Of a stretch of 64,000 nucleotides of DNA, positions 10,401 through 19,298 are shown in pieces. The DNA is taken from positions 13,207 through 77,206 of the forward strand of contig JADJVK010000022.1 of the NCBI GenBank assembly GCA_016710625.1, given 5' to 3'. Every line of letters begins with the position of its first letter. The first letter of the stretch is position 1. This DNA is from Saprospiraceae bacterium. GTDB taxonomy: Bacteria > Bacteroidota > Bacteroidia > Chitinophagales > Saprospiraceae. The position numbers and the translations under genes were made by a program. The notes under the pieces were generated by a model. It ran no database searches. It was not told where the DNA came from and was given only the letters and a program-made list of their open reading frames with translations.

Positions 10401-11336
10401 GTCCCAATGAAATTTGATTTAAGAGGTGATTTATCAGTCGGAAAATCAGATAGTGATAATGATGGCAAACCAGATCCTGATGGCGCAAAAGACAGTAATG
10501 GAGCACCACTTTACGGTATGGGTTGGTTTCCCGGTTATGCTATTGATATTGAAACTGGGAAAAGGCTAAATATATTTTTTGGCGAAAACTCTTGTTATAG
10601 AAAAGAGTTAGAACAAATTTGTCCAAAAGAATATCAAAATGGTGCTGATATGCTTTGGAATCCAAATGACAAAGTAGTCATCAATGATATGTATAATGAT
10701 AATCCAAAAAATACATATAGTCATTATGCAGGAGGACAACATTATATATATGTTCATAAATCAACTTATGATGAATGTGAAATTTTAAGGAAAGTATTGT
10801 CAGGAACAAATAAATCTCTAAAAGCTGTTCAATTAAAAAACATCACTTGGACTACACTACCAATAATGTATTCTAATAAACCATTAAAGCCTTTAGGGAA
10901 TGGAAGCAAAGGACTTATTCCATCAGAAGTAATTATTGAAATGAGAGTAGATAATCCATATTTAGTCCAGAAAGAAAATGGGTATAACAACGGATATCCT
11001 ACTTATCTATTTAGTTTTCCAAAAATGAATGTGGATAACAAGTCGGATGAAGCAGGTAATCCAAAGTTAAGTGGTACGAAAATAAGTCTTTCACCAAATC
11101 CTTTTTCTTTAACATCCCACAATACTTTGAACATCGACAATTTGGATGCTGGTATAAATAAAGTATCCATTTATTCCTTGAATGGCAATATCGTAGATCA
11201 ATTTGAAAGTAATGATATCAATTACAGTAGAAATATTTCTGAAAAACGGCAAAAGTTATCCAAAGGAGTCTATTTAGTCCAAATTCAAAATGAGCAAATG
11301 GAATCGAAAATATTAAAATTAATAGTAACTGAATAA
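7435..11336 (+). CDS. Large secreted T9SS cargo protein, interrupted by a -1 frameshift
   Basis: Secreted protein of about 1300 residues of an uncharacterised family that I know as common in Bacteroidota; early conserved text includes LLMGGDMWWDG, VAPGQKEVSSIFAGGLW and MWPGPLD. A signal peptide covers residues 1-19. It is split: the first frame (7435-10353) stops soon after residue 965, and the second (open 10281-11336) carries on with a calcium-loop-like DSDNDGKPDPDG segment and ends in a T9SS sorting domain (SLSPNPFSLTSHNTLNIDNL ... KGVYLVQIQN). The frames join cleanly at the A7 run 10330-10336, giving YTNKKNPSNTL if one more A is assumed. A single-base loss is thus the likely cause. Function unknown; surface or extracellular location inferred from the sorting domain. 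Confidence 0.8.
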
Positions 11337-11361
11337 TGGAATAGAATAAATATGTTTAATA

Positions 11362-11397
11362 AAGGTTATTTCTTATCATGAGAAATAGCCTTTTTTT
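11362..11397 (+). terminator. Intrinsic terminator after the large T9SS gene
   Basis: Stem AAGGTTATTTCT / AGAAATAGCCTT (one G-U pair) with a short loop and a T7 tract, starting 26 bp after the stop codon. Confidence 0.85.
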
Positions 11398-11436
11398 GTT
11401 TTTATTTGTAAATTTGTCATATTCAAATGTTTATCC

Positions 11437-12847
11437 ATGAAAAAATTACTATTTCTTTTGTTTTTGCCCATATTTTCATTTGCTCAATTGCCAACAGGTT
11501 GCGAATTAACAGTTTTAGCTGATAATCTTAATGCACCTTGGGAAATTGAAATGGGACCTGATGGACGAATTTGGTTTACAGAAAAATATGGCACTATTAA
11601 GGTGCTCAATACGTTTACTAAAGCCATTAAAGAATTGACAATAATTCCAAATATTGTTACTTCTGGAGAAGGCGGTTTGTTGGGAATGGCATTCGATCCT
11701 GATTTTAAAAACAATAAATTTCTTTATTGCATTTACAACTTCACGCCATCCCAAAGTCTTCAAAGAATGAGAGTTATTCGATTTACCCACGATGAGAATT
11801 TGGATACTTTGAAAGATTTAAAAGTGATATTAGATGGAATCAAATCGAATAATATTCATAATGGGTCTAGAATTACTTTTGGAGCTGATGGAAAAATGTA
11901 TGTCAGCACAGGAAATGCAGAAGGAAATGGAACAATTCCTCCAGACCCAAATTCACAAAACAACCTTTCATTAAATGGAAAAGTTCTAAGATTGAATAAA
12001 GATGGTTCTATTCCAAATGACAATCCTGTTCAAGGAAGTTATATTTATTCAAAAGGGCACCGAAACATACAAGGATTAGCATATGGAAATAATAAATTGT
12101 ATGCTAGTGAACATGGCTTCAATGAAGACGAAATCAATATCATTCAAGCCAATAGAAATTACGGTTGGCCTGCTGTAGAAGCATGGGCTGACAATGCTAG
12201 TGAAGTGAAGTTCAAAAAAGACAGCAATTGTGTTGACCCAATTTTTGTATTTAACAATGCCTCCACCAACGGCGACAAAGCACCCAGTGGCATGATATAT
12301 TACAACCACTCCCTAATTCCAAGTCTTCAAAACTCATTATTAGTTGGCACTTTAAATGCAAATGGCAGAGACATTTCTCAATTTAAATTAAATAATAATG
12401 GGGATTCTATCATTGGAACAAATACATTTTTCAGAAATGAGTTTGGAAGAATGAGAGACTTAGCACAATCCATTGATGGGAGAATTTTCTTTTGCACCAG
12501 TAATAAAGATCAATATGGGGCTGGAGTTTTAAAACCTGGTGATGACAAGATTTATGAAATAAAACCAATTGGTTATACACCCATCAAACAAATAAATAAT
12601 GAAACACTTTCCATTTTTCCCAAATCCTGCCAATCGGAATATTTATATAAAAAATTCTAATCTGATAGGCAATTCTAGTTTCACCATCTATAATGTTGAT
12701 GGGAAAATAATGGATCAAAAAAATGAAATCGAATTAATAGATGATTATCTTACAGTAGATATTAGCAATTTACAAAATGGAATTTATATCTTGCAACTTC
12801 ATAATAATGGTAAATTATTTATCGGAAAAGTATTAATATTAAAATAA
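11437..12847 (+). CDS. Glucose/sorbosone dehydrogenase-like T9SS protein, interrupted by a frameshift
   Basis: Secreted six-bladed beta-propeller of the GSDH/Hhip-like family (soluble PQQ-dependent sugar dehydrogenase relatives). A signal peptide covers residues 1-16; then come LADNLNAPWEIEMGPDGRIWFTE, GEGGLLGMAFDPDF, NNIHNGSRITFGADGKMYVS and YSKGHRNIQGLAY, all typical blade motifs. The first frame (11437-12660) runs to the end of the propeller and stops at 12660; the sorting domain lies in another frame (to 12847). The frames join at the T5C3A3 tract 12614-12624, giving NETLSIFPNPANRNIYIKNS if one base is removed. Without that, the protein would lack its T9SS tag. The substrate cannot be told from sequence. 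The next gene starts 6 bp downstream. Confidence 0.82.
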
Positions 12848-12853
12848 TTGAAA

Positions 12854-13924
12854 ATGAAGTATTTATCTATATTTATAATTGGATTAATTTTTTTTAGTTG
12901 TGCTGCTCAAAAGCAAATTAGTAAAAATGAAACGCCAACTTTAAATACGAAAACTGAACCATATAAAGGAAGAATTGCTTTTTATAATTTAGAAAACCTT
13001 TTTGATACCATCGATAGCCCACTTACTAAAGACGAAGATTTTCTACCTGGTTCCAAACAAAATTGGAATACTAATAAATATTTGAAAAAGTTAAATCATA
13101 CTGCTCAAGTGATAGTTGCATTAGAATTTCCTACTGTGATGGGTTTTTGTGAGGTAGAAAATGCAGCTGTTGTTAATGATTTAATTCATCAAAAAGAATT
13201 AGTTGACAAAAATTATAGTATAGTACATTATGAATCTAATGACGAAAGAGGAATTGATTGTGCATTTATTTATCAACAATCAAAATTCTCTATTACCAAT
13301 TCAAAATCAATAAAAATTACTTTTCCAGAAGAAATTGCAACTAGCGGTGATGGATATAAATATACCACTAGAGATATTTTAAGAATTGATGGTGTGATGG
13401 GTGGAAAAGATAAAATTACATTTTTTGTAAATCACTGGCCCTCCAGAGGTAGAGACGGTCAACAAAAAAGCGAAGCAAGAAGAGTTCATGTAGCTTCTGT
13501 ATTAAAAAAAGAAGTTGATGGAATATTAAAAAATGACCCAAAAGCAAATATCGTTATCATGGGAGATTTGAATGACGAAACAGATAATATTAGTGTTTCA
13601 AGTACGTTGGGTGCAAAAAATCCTTCTGATTACACATCATCTACATTAATTGATTGGATGATTCCAATGGATTTGACAGGAGATGGATCTTATAACTATA
13701 AAGGAGATTGGAATATGTTGGATCACATTATTTCAACTGCTTCTTTAGCAAATACAACAGCTAATTTTTCGCTGAGCAACCCAACAATTTTTAAAGAAGA
13801 TTTTATACTTTATTTTGATAAAAAAGCAAATAAAAAATTACCTAGCCATACTTATGTTGGTGAAAAATATTATGGTGGCTATAGCGACCATTTACCCGTT
13901 TATATCAATGTGATTAGTAAATAG
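12854..13924 (+). CDS. Endonuclease/exonuclease/phosphatase family lipoprotein
   Basis: Predicted phosphodiesterase of the DNase I-like EEP superfamily. The N-terminus (MKYLSIFIIGLIFFSCAAQ) looks like a lipoprotein signal with the lipidated Cys at residue 16. Superfamily motifs seen: FYNLENLFD (strand 1), FCEVEN (catalytic Glu), VNHWPSRG, IVMGDLNDE and the C-terminal YSDHLPVYI with the catalytic Asp-His. The substrate (nucleic acid or phospholipid/sugar phosphate) is not evident. I chose the ATG at 12854 rather than a TTG two codons earlier because it gives a normal signal peptide. It follows the propeller gene by 6 bp and probably shares its transcript. Confidence 0.85.
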   Translation: MKYLSIFIIGLIFFSCAAQKQISKNETPTLNTKTEPYKGRIAFYNLENLFDTIDSPLTKDEDFLPGSKQNWNTNKYLKKLNHTAQVIVALEFPTVMGFCEVENAAVVNDLIHQKELVDKNYSIVHYESNDERGIDCAFIYQQSKFSITNSKSIKITFPEEIATSGDGYKYTTRDILRIDGVMGGKDKITFFVNHWPSRGRDGQQKSEARRVHVASVLKKEVDGILKNDPKANIVIMGDLNDETDNISVSSTLGAKNPSDYTSSTLIDWMIPMDLTGDGSYNYKGDWNMLDHIISTASLANTTANFSLSNPTIFKEDFILYFDKKANKKLPSHTYVGEKYYGGYSDHLPVYINVISK

Positions 13925-13942
13925 TTATTCAATTTAATTTAT

Positions 13943-13985
13943 AAAAAAAAGCCACTTTCAAACAATATTGAAAGTGGCTTTTTTG
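13943..13985. terminator. Bidirectional terminator between convergent genes
   Basis: Long stem AAAAGCCACTTTCAA / TTGAAAGTGGCTTTT flanked by an A run on the left and a T run on the right, so it can act on both strands. It separates the EEP gene (plus) from the permease gene (minus). Confidence 0.9.
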
Positions 13986-15242
13986 TTATTTTCTCATTGC
14001 TTCCACAGGATCTAAACCTGATGCTTGGATAGCAGGAATTATACCAGCTAATACACCAATGATGATGGATCCCAAAATACCAATTATTATATTTTTGAAA
14101 GATAAGAATATATCGAAATCAAGAACAAAAGAAACTATTAAAAGAATTCCATAGATTAACAATAATCCTATTACTCCTCCAATTATACATAAAATAACAG
14201 ATTCAATTAGGAACTCTAATAAAATCACTAATCTTCTTGCTCCTAAAGCTTTTTTAATGCCAATAATACTGGTTCTTTCTTTTACAGACACGAACATAAT
14301 GTTAGCTACAGAAACAGCACCTACTAGTAATGCAAATATTCCAATGACAAATCCTGCTAAATTTAATACTTTAAAAAACCCTTCTAATATTTTTGATAGT
14401 AATGAAGCTTCATTCATAGAAAAATTCTCAGATTCAATTGGTTTTAATTTTCGGTGAGCTCTCATGATTCCAGTTACCTCGTCTATTAAGGTTTCAGTAC
14501 TGATTTTATCTTTTGCTTTTACGGATAGCATCCCTCCCCTATGTGCATTATTACTATTGATATTCATGACTTTTCTTCCATATTCAAATGGAACAATGAT
14601 TGCATTATCAAAATCCATGAAACTAAAAACATCATTTCCTTTCTTTTTTATTACCCCGATTACAAGAAACTTTCTTCCCATAATTTGAATTTCACGATTT
14701 ATAGGATCCAAATTTCCAAACACTTCCGAAGCAACTTTATTACCAATGATACATCTTTCAGCACCAGTGGAGGATTCTAATGTAGAAAAATACCTGCCAG
14801 ATTCAATATCTAATTTATATATTTCATCATAATCATGAGTGACACTTACTAAAGCTACATTTTCAAGTTTATTATCTCTAAATGATGCTTGGAATCGTCC
14901 TAAAAACAAAAAATAAGAAACAGAAGCTGCCAAATCCGATTTTTCTTTAATTGCTCTATAATCAAAATAATTGGGATTAGGCCTTCTCAAATATTTGAAA
15001 TAATCATCTTCAGAAATTTCTTTCCAAGGTAATTTACTCACATAAACCACATTGCTTCCTAACTTGTCAAAACTACTTTTAATATTAAATTCTAAGGAAT
15101 CTACAGCAGAGAGCACCCCGATTATACAAAAAATACCAATTGTAATACCTAGCAACGATAAAAAACTTCTCAGTTTGTTGCCAGTTAGTTGCTGAAAAGC
15201 TTGAATAATACTTTCATAAATGATTTTAAAAATAAATTTCAT
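13986..15242 (-). CDS. ABC transporter permease, MacB/FtsX type
   Basis: Inner-membrane permease of the MacB family. Residues 18-45 hold the first membrane segment (GNKLRSFLSLLGITIGIFCII), followed by a MacB-like periplasmic core and a C-terminal FtsX domain with three membrane segments (about 290-315, 335-365 and 375-405). The motif ERTSIIGIKKALGARRL before the second of these is the coupling helix typical of the family, and the protein ends with the usual IIPAIQASGLDPVEAMRK. The 418 residues are a normal length. No ATPase partner is encoded next to it, so the nucleotide-binding subunit must be elsewhere. Confidence 0.92.
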   Translation of the reverse strand: MKFIFKIIYESIIQAFQQLTGNKLRSFLSLLGITIGIFCIIGVLSAVDSLEFNIKSSFDKLGSNVVYVSKLPWKEISEDDYFKYLRRPNPNYFDYRAIKEKSDLAASVSYFLFLGRFQASFRDNKLENVALVSVTHDYDEIYKLDIESGRYFSTLESSTGAERCIIGNKVASEVFGNLDPINREIQIMGRKFLVIGVIKKKGNDVFSFMDFDNAIIVPFEYGRKVMNINSNNAHRGGMLSVKAKDKISTETLIDEVTGIMRAHRKLKPIESENFSMNEASLLSKILEGFFKVLNLAGFVIGIFALLVGAVSVANIMFVSVKERTSIIGIKKALGARRLVILLEFLIESVILCIIGGVIGLLLIYGILLIVSFVLDFDIFLSFKNIIIGILGSIIIGVLAGIIPAIQASGLDPVEAMRK

Positions 15243-15428
15243 TTCTGTAAATTCAATTATTTATTATTGAAAATCAAAGATATTTCATTAAAAAGTAAAG
15301 TATATTACAATTTAGATTAAAATTAAAGAAAAAAGGATGAAAATAATAATTAATAGGTTAAACTTTTAGAAAGATTGTTGCGTTAAAGAGGCAATCATTA
15401 ACAATTTAAAAAATGGGAAAAAGATAGA

Positions 15429-15458
15429 TTGATTATAAATCATAACTTTTTATCTTTG
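15429..15458 (+). promoter_or_regulatory. Promoter for queA
   Basis: TTG at 15429-15431, a 19 bp spacer, and TATCTTTG at 15451-15458 form a full match to the Bacteroidota sigma-A promoter (TTG-N19-TAnnTTTG). The queA ATG follows 23 bp later. Confidence 0.7.
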
Positions 15459-15481
15459 CCGGAATTTATAAAAAAGCTACA

Positions 15482-16546
15482 ATGCGAACAAAATTATCAC
15501 ATTTTAATTTTGATTTACCTAAAAATTTAATTGCACAGTATCCAGCTCCAAAAAGAGATGAATCTAGATTGATGGTAATCAATAAAAGTACTGGAAAAAT
15601 AGAACATAAAATTTTCAAAGATTTAATTGATTATTTCGATGACGGAGATATGTTTATTTTCAACAATACTAAAGTATTTCCAGCTAGATTATATGGAAAA
15701 AAAGAAAAAACTGGTGCTAATATCGAAGTTTTCTTATTAAGAGAGCTGAATCACGATGCCAGACTTTGGGATGTATTGGTCGATCCTGCTAGAAAAATCA
15801 GAGTAGGTAACAAATTATATTTTTGCGACGAACAAGACAATGATATTTTAGTAGCTGAAGTGGTAGATAATACAACTTCAAGAGGAAGGACCATCCGATT
15901 TTTATTTGATGGAACAGAAGATGATTTTCATAGTAGATTAGAATTGTTAGGAAATACGCCTTTGCCAAAATATATCACTAGAGAGTCTGAAGCAATTGAT
16001 AAAGAAAGATATCAAACAGTATATGCAAAAGAATTAGGAGCTGTTGCAGCCCCTACTGCTGGTTTGCACTTTAGCCAAGAGCTAATGAAAAGATTGGAAA
16101 TCAAAGGAATTGACTTTGCTGATGTCACTTTGCATGTTGGTTTAGGCACATTCAGAACCATAGATGTAGAGGATTTATCCAAACATAAAATGGATGCAGA
16201 ATATTTCAAGATTCCATTGGCAACTGCTGATAAAGTAAATAAAGCAAAATTAGAAGGTAGAAAAATTTGTGGAGTGGGTACAACCTCTCTTCGAACTGTG
16301 GAATCTGCAGTTTCTGCTGAAGGAATGTTAAAAGCAGCAGAAGGATGGACGAACAAATTTATATATCCTCCGTTCGACTTTAGTATAACAAATGCAATGG
16401 TAACTAACTTTCATTTACCAAAATCTAGTTTAATCATTATGGTTGCAGCTTTTGGAGGATTTGAGTTAGTTATGGAAGCTTATAATGAAGCTATTAAAGA
16501 AAAATATAGATTTTATAGCTACGGAGATGCAATGTTAATAATATAG
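15482..16546 (+). CDS. queA: S-adenosylmethionine:tRNA ribosyltransferase-isomerase QueA
   Basis: Cytoplasmic enzyme that transfers the ribosyl part of SAM to preQ1-modified tRNA, forming epoxyqueuosine in wobble position 34. At 354 residues it is full length. Landmarks are FDLPKNLIAQYPAPKRDESRLM at the start, NNTKVFPARLYG, RELNHDARLWDVLVDPARKI, the strongly conserved block AAPTAGLHFSQEL, LHVGLGTF and TNFHLPKSSLIIMVAAF near the end. It has its own promoter, and a small DUF2795-like gene follows 30 bp later. Confidence 0.97.
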   Translation: MRTKLSHFNFDLPKNLIAQYPAPKRDESRLMVINKSTGKIEHKIFKDLIDYFDDGDMFIFNNTKVFPARLYGKKEKTGANIEVFLLRELNHDARLWDVLVDPARKIRVGNKLYFCDEQDNDILVAEVVDNTTSRGRTIRFLFDGTEDDFHSRLELLGNTPLPKYITRESEAIDKERYQTVYAKELGAVAAPTAGLHFSQELMKRLEIKGIDFADVTLHVGLGTFRTIDVEDLSKHKMDAEYFKIPLATADKVNKAKLEGRKICGVGTTSLRTVESAVSAEGMLKAAEGWTNKFIYPPFDFSITNAMVTNFHLPKSSLIIMVAAFGGFELVMEAYNEAIKEKYRFYSYGDAMLII

Positions 16547-16576
16547 AATTTATTCAATAAACAATCATTTTATAAT

Positions 16577-16798
16577 ATGTATTGGACTTTAGAATTAGCT
16601 TCCTATTTAGAAGAAGCACCTTGGCCAGCCACCAGAGACGAATTAATAGATTATGCAATCAGATCTGGTTCGCCACTAGAAGTGATAGAAAATTTACAGG
16701 AAATGGAAGATGAAGGCGAATTATATGAAGGAATCGAGGACATTTGGCCCGACTATCCGAGGAATGACGATTTCTTTTTCAATGAAGATGAATATTAA
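16577..16798 (+). CDS. Small DUF2795-like protein
   Basis: A 73-residue acidic protein, MYWTLELASYLEEAPWPATR..., resembling the DUF2795 family of small helical proteins found widely in Bacteroidota and some other phyla. The features that suggest this are the LASYLEEAPWPATRDELIDYA helix pair, a NLQEMEDEGELYEGIEDIWPDYP segment and the acidic tail. No function is known. It lies 30 bp after queA in the same direction and before a terminator, so it is probably co-transcribed with queA. Confidence 0.8.
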   Translation: MYWTLELASYLEEAPWPATRDELIDYAIRSGSPLEVIENLQEMEDEGELYEGIEDIWPDYPRNDDFFFNEDEY

Positions 16799-17166
16799 AT
16801 TGAAATAAAAAAAAGCTTTAGTAACCCTAAGGCTTTTTTTTGTGATGCTACTTTTGATTAAAAATTATTTTTTTTTCTATATCTAATTCTAATTCCATTT
16901 TAATTAAATAAATTATTTTTTAAATATTACTTAAAAATTTATGTCACTAAAATTATACATTTAAATGGAACATTATTTTTACAATCAACTTATTTTAAAG
17001 AGTTTATAAAATCATCCTCCATTAGTCATTTTTAAAAATATTATAAATTATAAAAAAATATTTTAAAAAATATATGGAAATATCAATGAAATATATCATT
17101 TTTGCATAAACAACACTAAAAATTATATATTATCTATTGTGACAAATTATTGTAAACTCATATTTG
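16799..17166 (+). other. AT-rich intergenic region before an unknown gene
   Basis: 368 bp between two plus-strand genes. Apart from the terminator at 16807-16841 I find no gene, no repeat family and no clear TTG/TAnnTTTG promoter pair; it is mostly A and T runs. Confidence 0.5.
16807..16841 (+). terminator. Intrinsic terminator after the queA operon
   Basis: A-rich left arm AAAAAAAGCTTT, short loop, right arm AAGGCTTTTTTTT with one bulged base, starting 9 bp after the stop codon. Confidence 0.75.
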
Positions 17167-18678
17167 ATGAAGAATTTAATTGAAATCTCCAAAATAGTTA
17201 CTAAAAAGAAAGTAAGAAAAATTGAAATTTTTGATGATAATAGTCTTCGTCATAAAAACAGTAAATTTAATGAATTTTACGAATCCTTAATGGGTGGTAA
17301 ATTCAAGAATGACAGAGATGCTTCAACCGCTTTATATGGTTGTAGCCCTACAGATGATAAATATCGCCAACTCAAATCTAGATTCAGAAAAAGACTCTTA
17401 AACACCCTATTCTTTTTAGATATCAACGTTCCTTCTACTTCAAATTACGATAGAGCTTATTACACTGTAAATAAGGATTGGACACTAGTAAAAATTTTAC
17501 TTTCAAATAATGCGAATTTTACTGCTGCAACCTTAGCAAGACAGATATTAACGATTGCTTTAAAATTCCAATTTGCAGATATTATTGTCAATTGGTGTAG
17601 AATTTTAAGGAAAGAAGCATCCTTGACTAATGATGAAAAAGCATTTGAAGAATATGATCAATATATCAAACAATATTCTAATATTTTAGATGCTGAGATT
17701 CGTTCTGAAGAATTATATCAAAGAGTTATCATTAATTATTATAAACCTTACCAAAAAACAACTAGTCTTAGAGAGAAAATCGACACCTATTGTGATGCAT
17801 TAATCGGATTATCAGAGATTTACGAATCTCCAGTGGTTATTTATAATATGTATTTGGTTTGGGCATATCGCCATGAAATGCTTTATGAATTCGAATCTCT
17901 ATTAGATATTTGTAACAGAGCTGAAAATTATATTACTGAAAATCCTCTTTTCCACCAAGAAGAAAAGCTGACAACTTTCAATTTGAAAAAAATGTCATCT
18001 TTCTTACATCTTAGAGATTATAAAAGAGGAAAAATCAATGCAGAGAAATGCTTGATTTCGGTTTTAGAGGGGAGCGAAAAATGGTTTGAATTTTTAGAAT
18101 ACTATATTTTACTGTGTTTCCACACACAAAACTTCGAAAATGCATATGCAATACATACGAAGGCTACAACAAATAATAAATTCAAGAGCCTAAGTACATC
18201 TTCAAAAGAAAAATGGTATTGTTACGAGGCATATTTGAATGTTCTAAGTGACATTGATGAAGATGGTGGAGAATTGAAAAATAACATAAATAAGAAAAAC
18301 TTCAAACTCAACAAGTTTGTTTTAGACCCTATTTTGCATCATAGAGAATTGAGGATTCTTACAGTTCATTTAGTTATAGCACAAATTCTTTATTATTTGA
18401 AGAAAAGAAGCTATGGAAATGTAACTGAGAAAATTGAGCGATTGAAAGGATATTCTCTTCGTCAGTTGAAAAAAGAAGATTATTTCAGAACAACTCAATT
18501 TATTCGTTTATTACAGCAATTATTAAAGTCTGGCTATAAATCTAAAAATTTGAGTAATACTGAAAAGTATTATAATAGATTATTAAAGCATAAATTCTAT
18601 TACAGAGGTTTATTAAGTGAAATTGAAATCATTCCTTACGAAAATGTATGGGATCTAATTTTAAAAATAATCAACTAA
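17167..18678 (+). CDS. Unrecognised alpha-helical protein, 503 residues
   Basis: I do not recognise a named family. The protein has no signal peptide and no membrane segment, is rich in lysine, leucine and aromatic residues and reads as almost entirely helical, with repeated short helix pairs (for example LARQILTIALKFQFADIIVNWCRILRK and later YKRGKINAEKCLISVLEG) like a TPR- or HEAT-type solenoid. Early residues SLMGGKFKNDRDASTALYG and KYRQLKSRFRKRLLNTLFFL are the most sharply patterned. The ATG at 17167 is preferred to the preceding TTG codon. It stands alone, 368 bp after the queA operon and 97 bp before another unknown gene. A scaffold role is possible but is only a guess. Confidence 0.6.
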   Translation: MKNLIEISKIVTKKKVRKIEIFDDNSLRHKNSKFNEFYESLMGGKFKNDRDASTALYGCSPTDDKYRQLKSRFRKRLLNTLFFLDINVPSTSNYDRAYYTVNKDWTLVKILLSNNANFTAATLARQILTIALKFQFADIIVNWCRILRKEASLTNDEKAFEEYDQYIKQYSNILDAEIRSEELYQRVIINYYKPYQKTTSLREKIDTYCDALIGLSEIYESPVVIYNMYLVWAYRHEMLYEFESLLDICNRAENYITENPLFHQEEKLTTFNLKKMSSFLHLRDYKRGKINAEKCLISVLEGSEKWFEFLEYYILLCFHTQNFENAYAIHTKATTNNKFKSLSTSSKEKWYCYEAYLNVLSDIDEDGGELKNNINKKNFKLNKFVLDPILHHRELRILTVHLVIAQILYYLKKRSYGNVTEKIERLKGYSLRQLKKEDYFRTTQFIRLLQQLLKSGYKSKNLSNTEKYYNRLLKHKFYYRGLLSEIEIIPYENVWDLILKIIN

Positions 18679-18775
18679 TTTTTGCCTATTTTTTAAAAAA
18701 ATGATGGTTAATTAAATTATTTAAACAACAATCTTTAGTTTTGTATGTTTTTAAATAAAATGCAATCCTTATTAT

Positions 18776-19189
18776 ATGTATTTATTTGATAGAGCAAATT
18801 TATTAATATACAGATTGGGCAAAAAAGGGCTGGAGGTTTTTCTTAAAATGGGAGAAAATAACGAGTATTCCATACCTGTAAGCAATCCAAGCAAATTGAT
18901 TAAAAATGATTTTATTGAGTTAGAATCGATTGATAATGAAGACAATGAAGCTATCAAAGCTTATGCAGTTGAAGCAGATTGGCATGAAATTCCATCATTA
19001 AAAAGTTTTATAAAGCAAGATATTGAAGATGTTGCAGGAAAAATTATAGATTTCATACCTAACGATGACCATTTAGGTAGTTTTGTAACCATCAAAGAAG
19101 CCTTTAAAAAAATACTTCCAAGTCAATATGCATATCTGAAAGAATTAAAAGATATCATCAAAGAAAGAAATTCTGTAAGAGATATATAA
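18776..19189 (+). CDS. Unrecognised 137-residue protein, weakly Nudix-like
   Basis: Short cytoplasmic protein. Its N-terminal stretch (ANLLIYRLGKKGLEVFLKMG) resembles the first strands of Nudix hydrolases, and the middle (WHEIPSLKSFIKQDIEDVAG) and C-terminal helices (HLGSFVTIKEAFKKILPSQYAYLKEL) look orderly, but I cannot find the Nudix box (GX5EX7REUXEEXGU). If related, it has lost the catalytic loop; it could equally be unrelated. TAGTTTTG at 18736-18743 fits the -7 consensus 32 bp upstream of the start. Two hairpins follow the stop codon. Confidence 0.55.
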   Translation: MYLFDRANLLIYRLGKKGLEVFLKMGENNEYSIPVSNPSKLIKNDFIELESIDNEDNEAIKAYAVEADWHEIPSLKSFIKQDIEDVAGKIIDFIPNDDHLGSFVTIKEAFKKILPSQYAYLKELKDIIKERNSVRDI

Positions 19190-19206
19190 ATTCTTTACTT
19201 TACAAA

Positions 19207-19248
19207 ATAAAAAAACCATGTAGTTAATCAACTGCATGGTTTTTTTTA
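19207..19248. terminator. Bidirectional terminator
   Basis: Stem AAAACCATGTAGTT / AACTGCATGGTTTT (one G-T mismatch/wobble) with a 4 nt loop, an A run on the left and a T8 run on the right. It can end both the plus-strand gene at 18776 and the minus-strand giant gene. Confidence 0.8.
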
Positions 19249-19249
19249 T

Positions 19250-19294
19250 GCCTTCATTATTATTTTCAAAGAAAACAATAATGAAGGCTTTTTA
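19250..19294 (+). terminator. Second hairpin terminator
   Basis: A perfect 12 bp stem, GCCTTCATTATT at 19250-19261 and AATAATGAAGGC at 19277-19288, followed by TTTTT on the plus strand only. It lies in tandem with the preceding bidirectional terminator, just before the end of the giant gene. Confidence 0.65.
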
Positions 19295-19298
19295 CTAT

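Noticed and set aside
10281..11336. The second half of the large T9SS protein as its own gene starting MEQVYCC
   Set aside because: The first ~17 residues are an out-of-frame read of the upstream gene; the text becomes family-like only after the A7 run, so it is the continuation of the 7435 gene.
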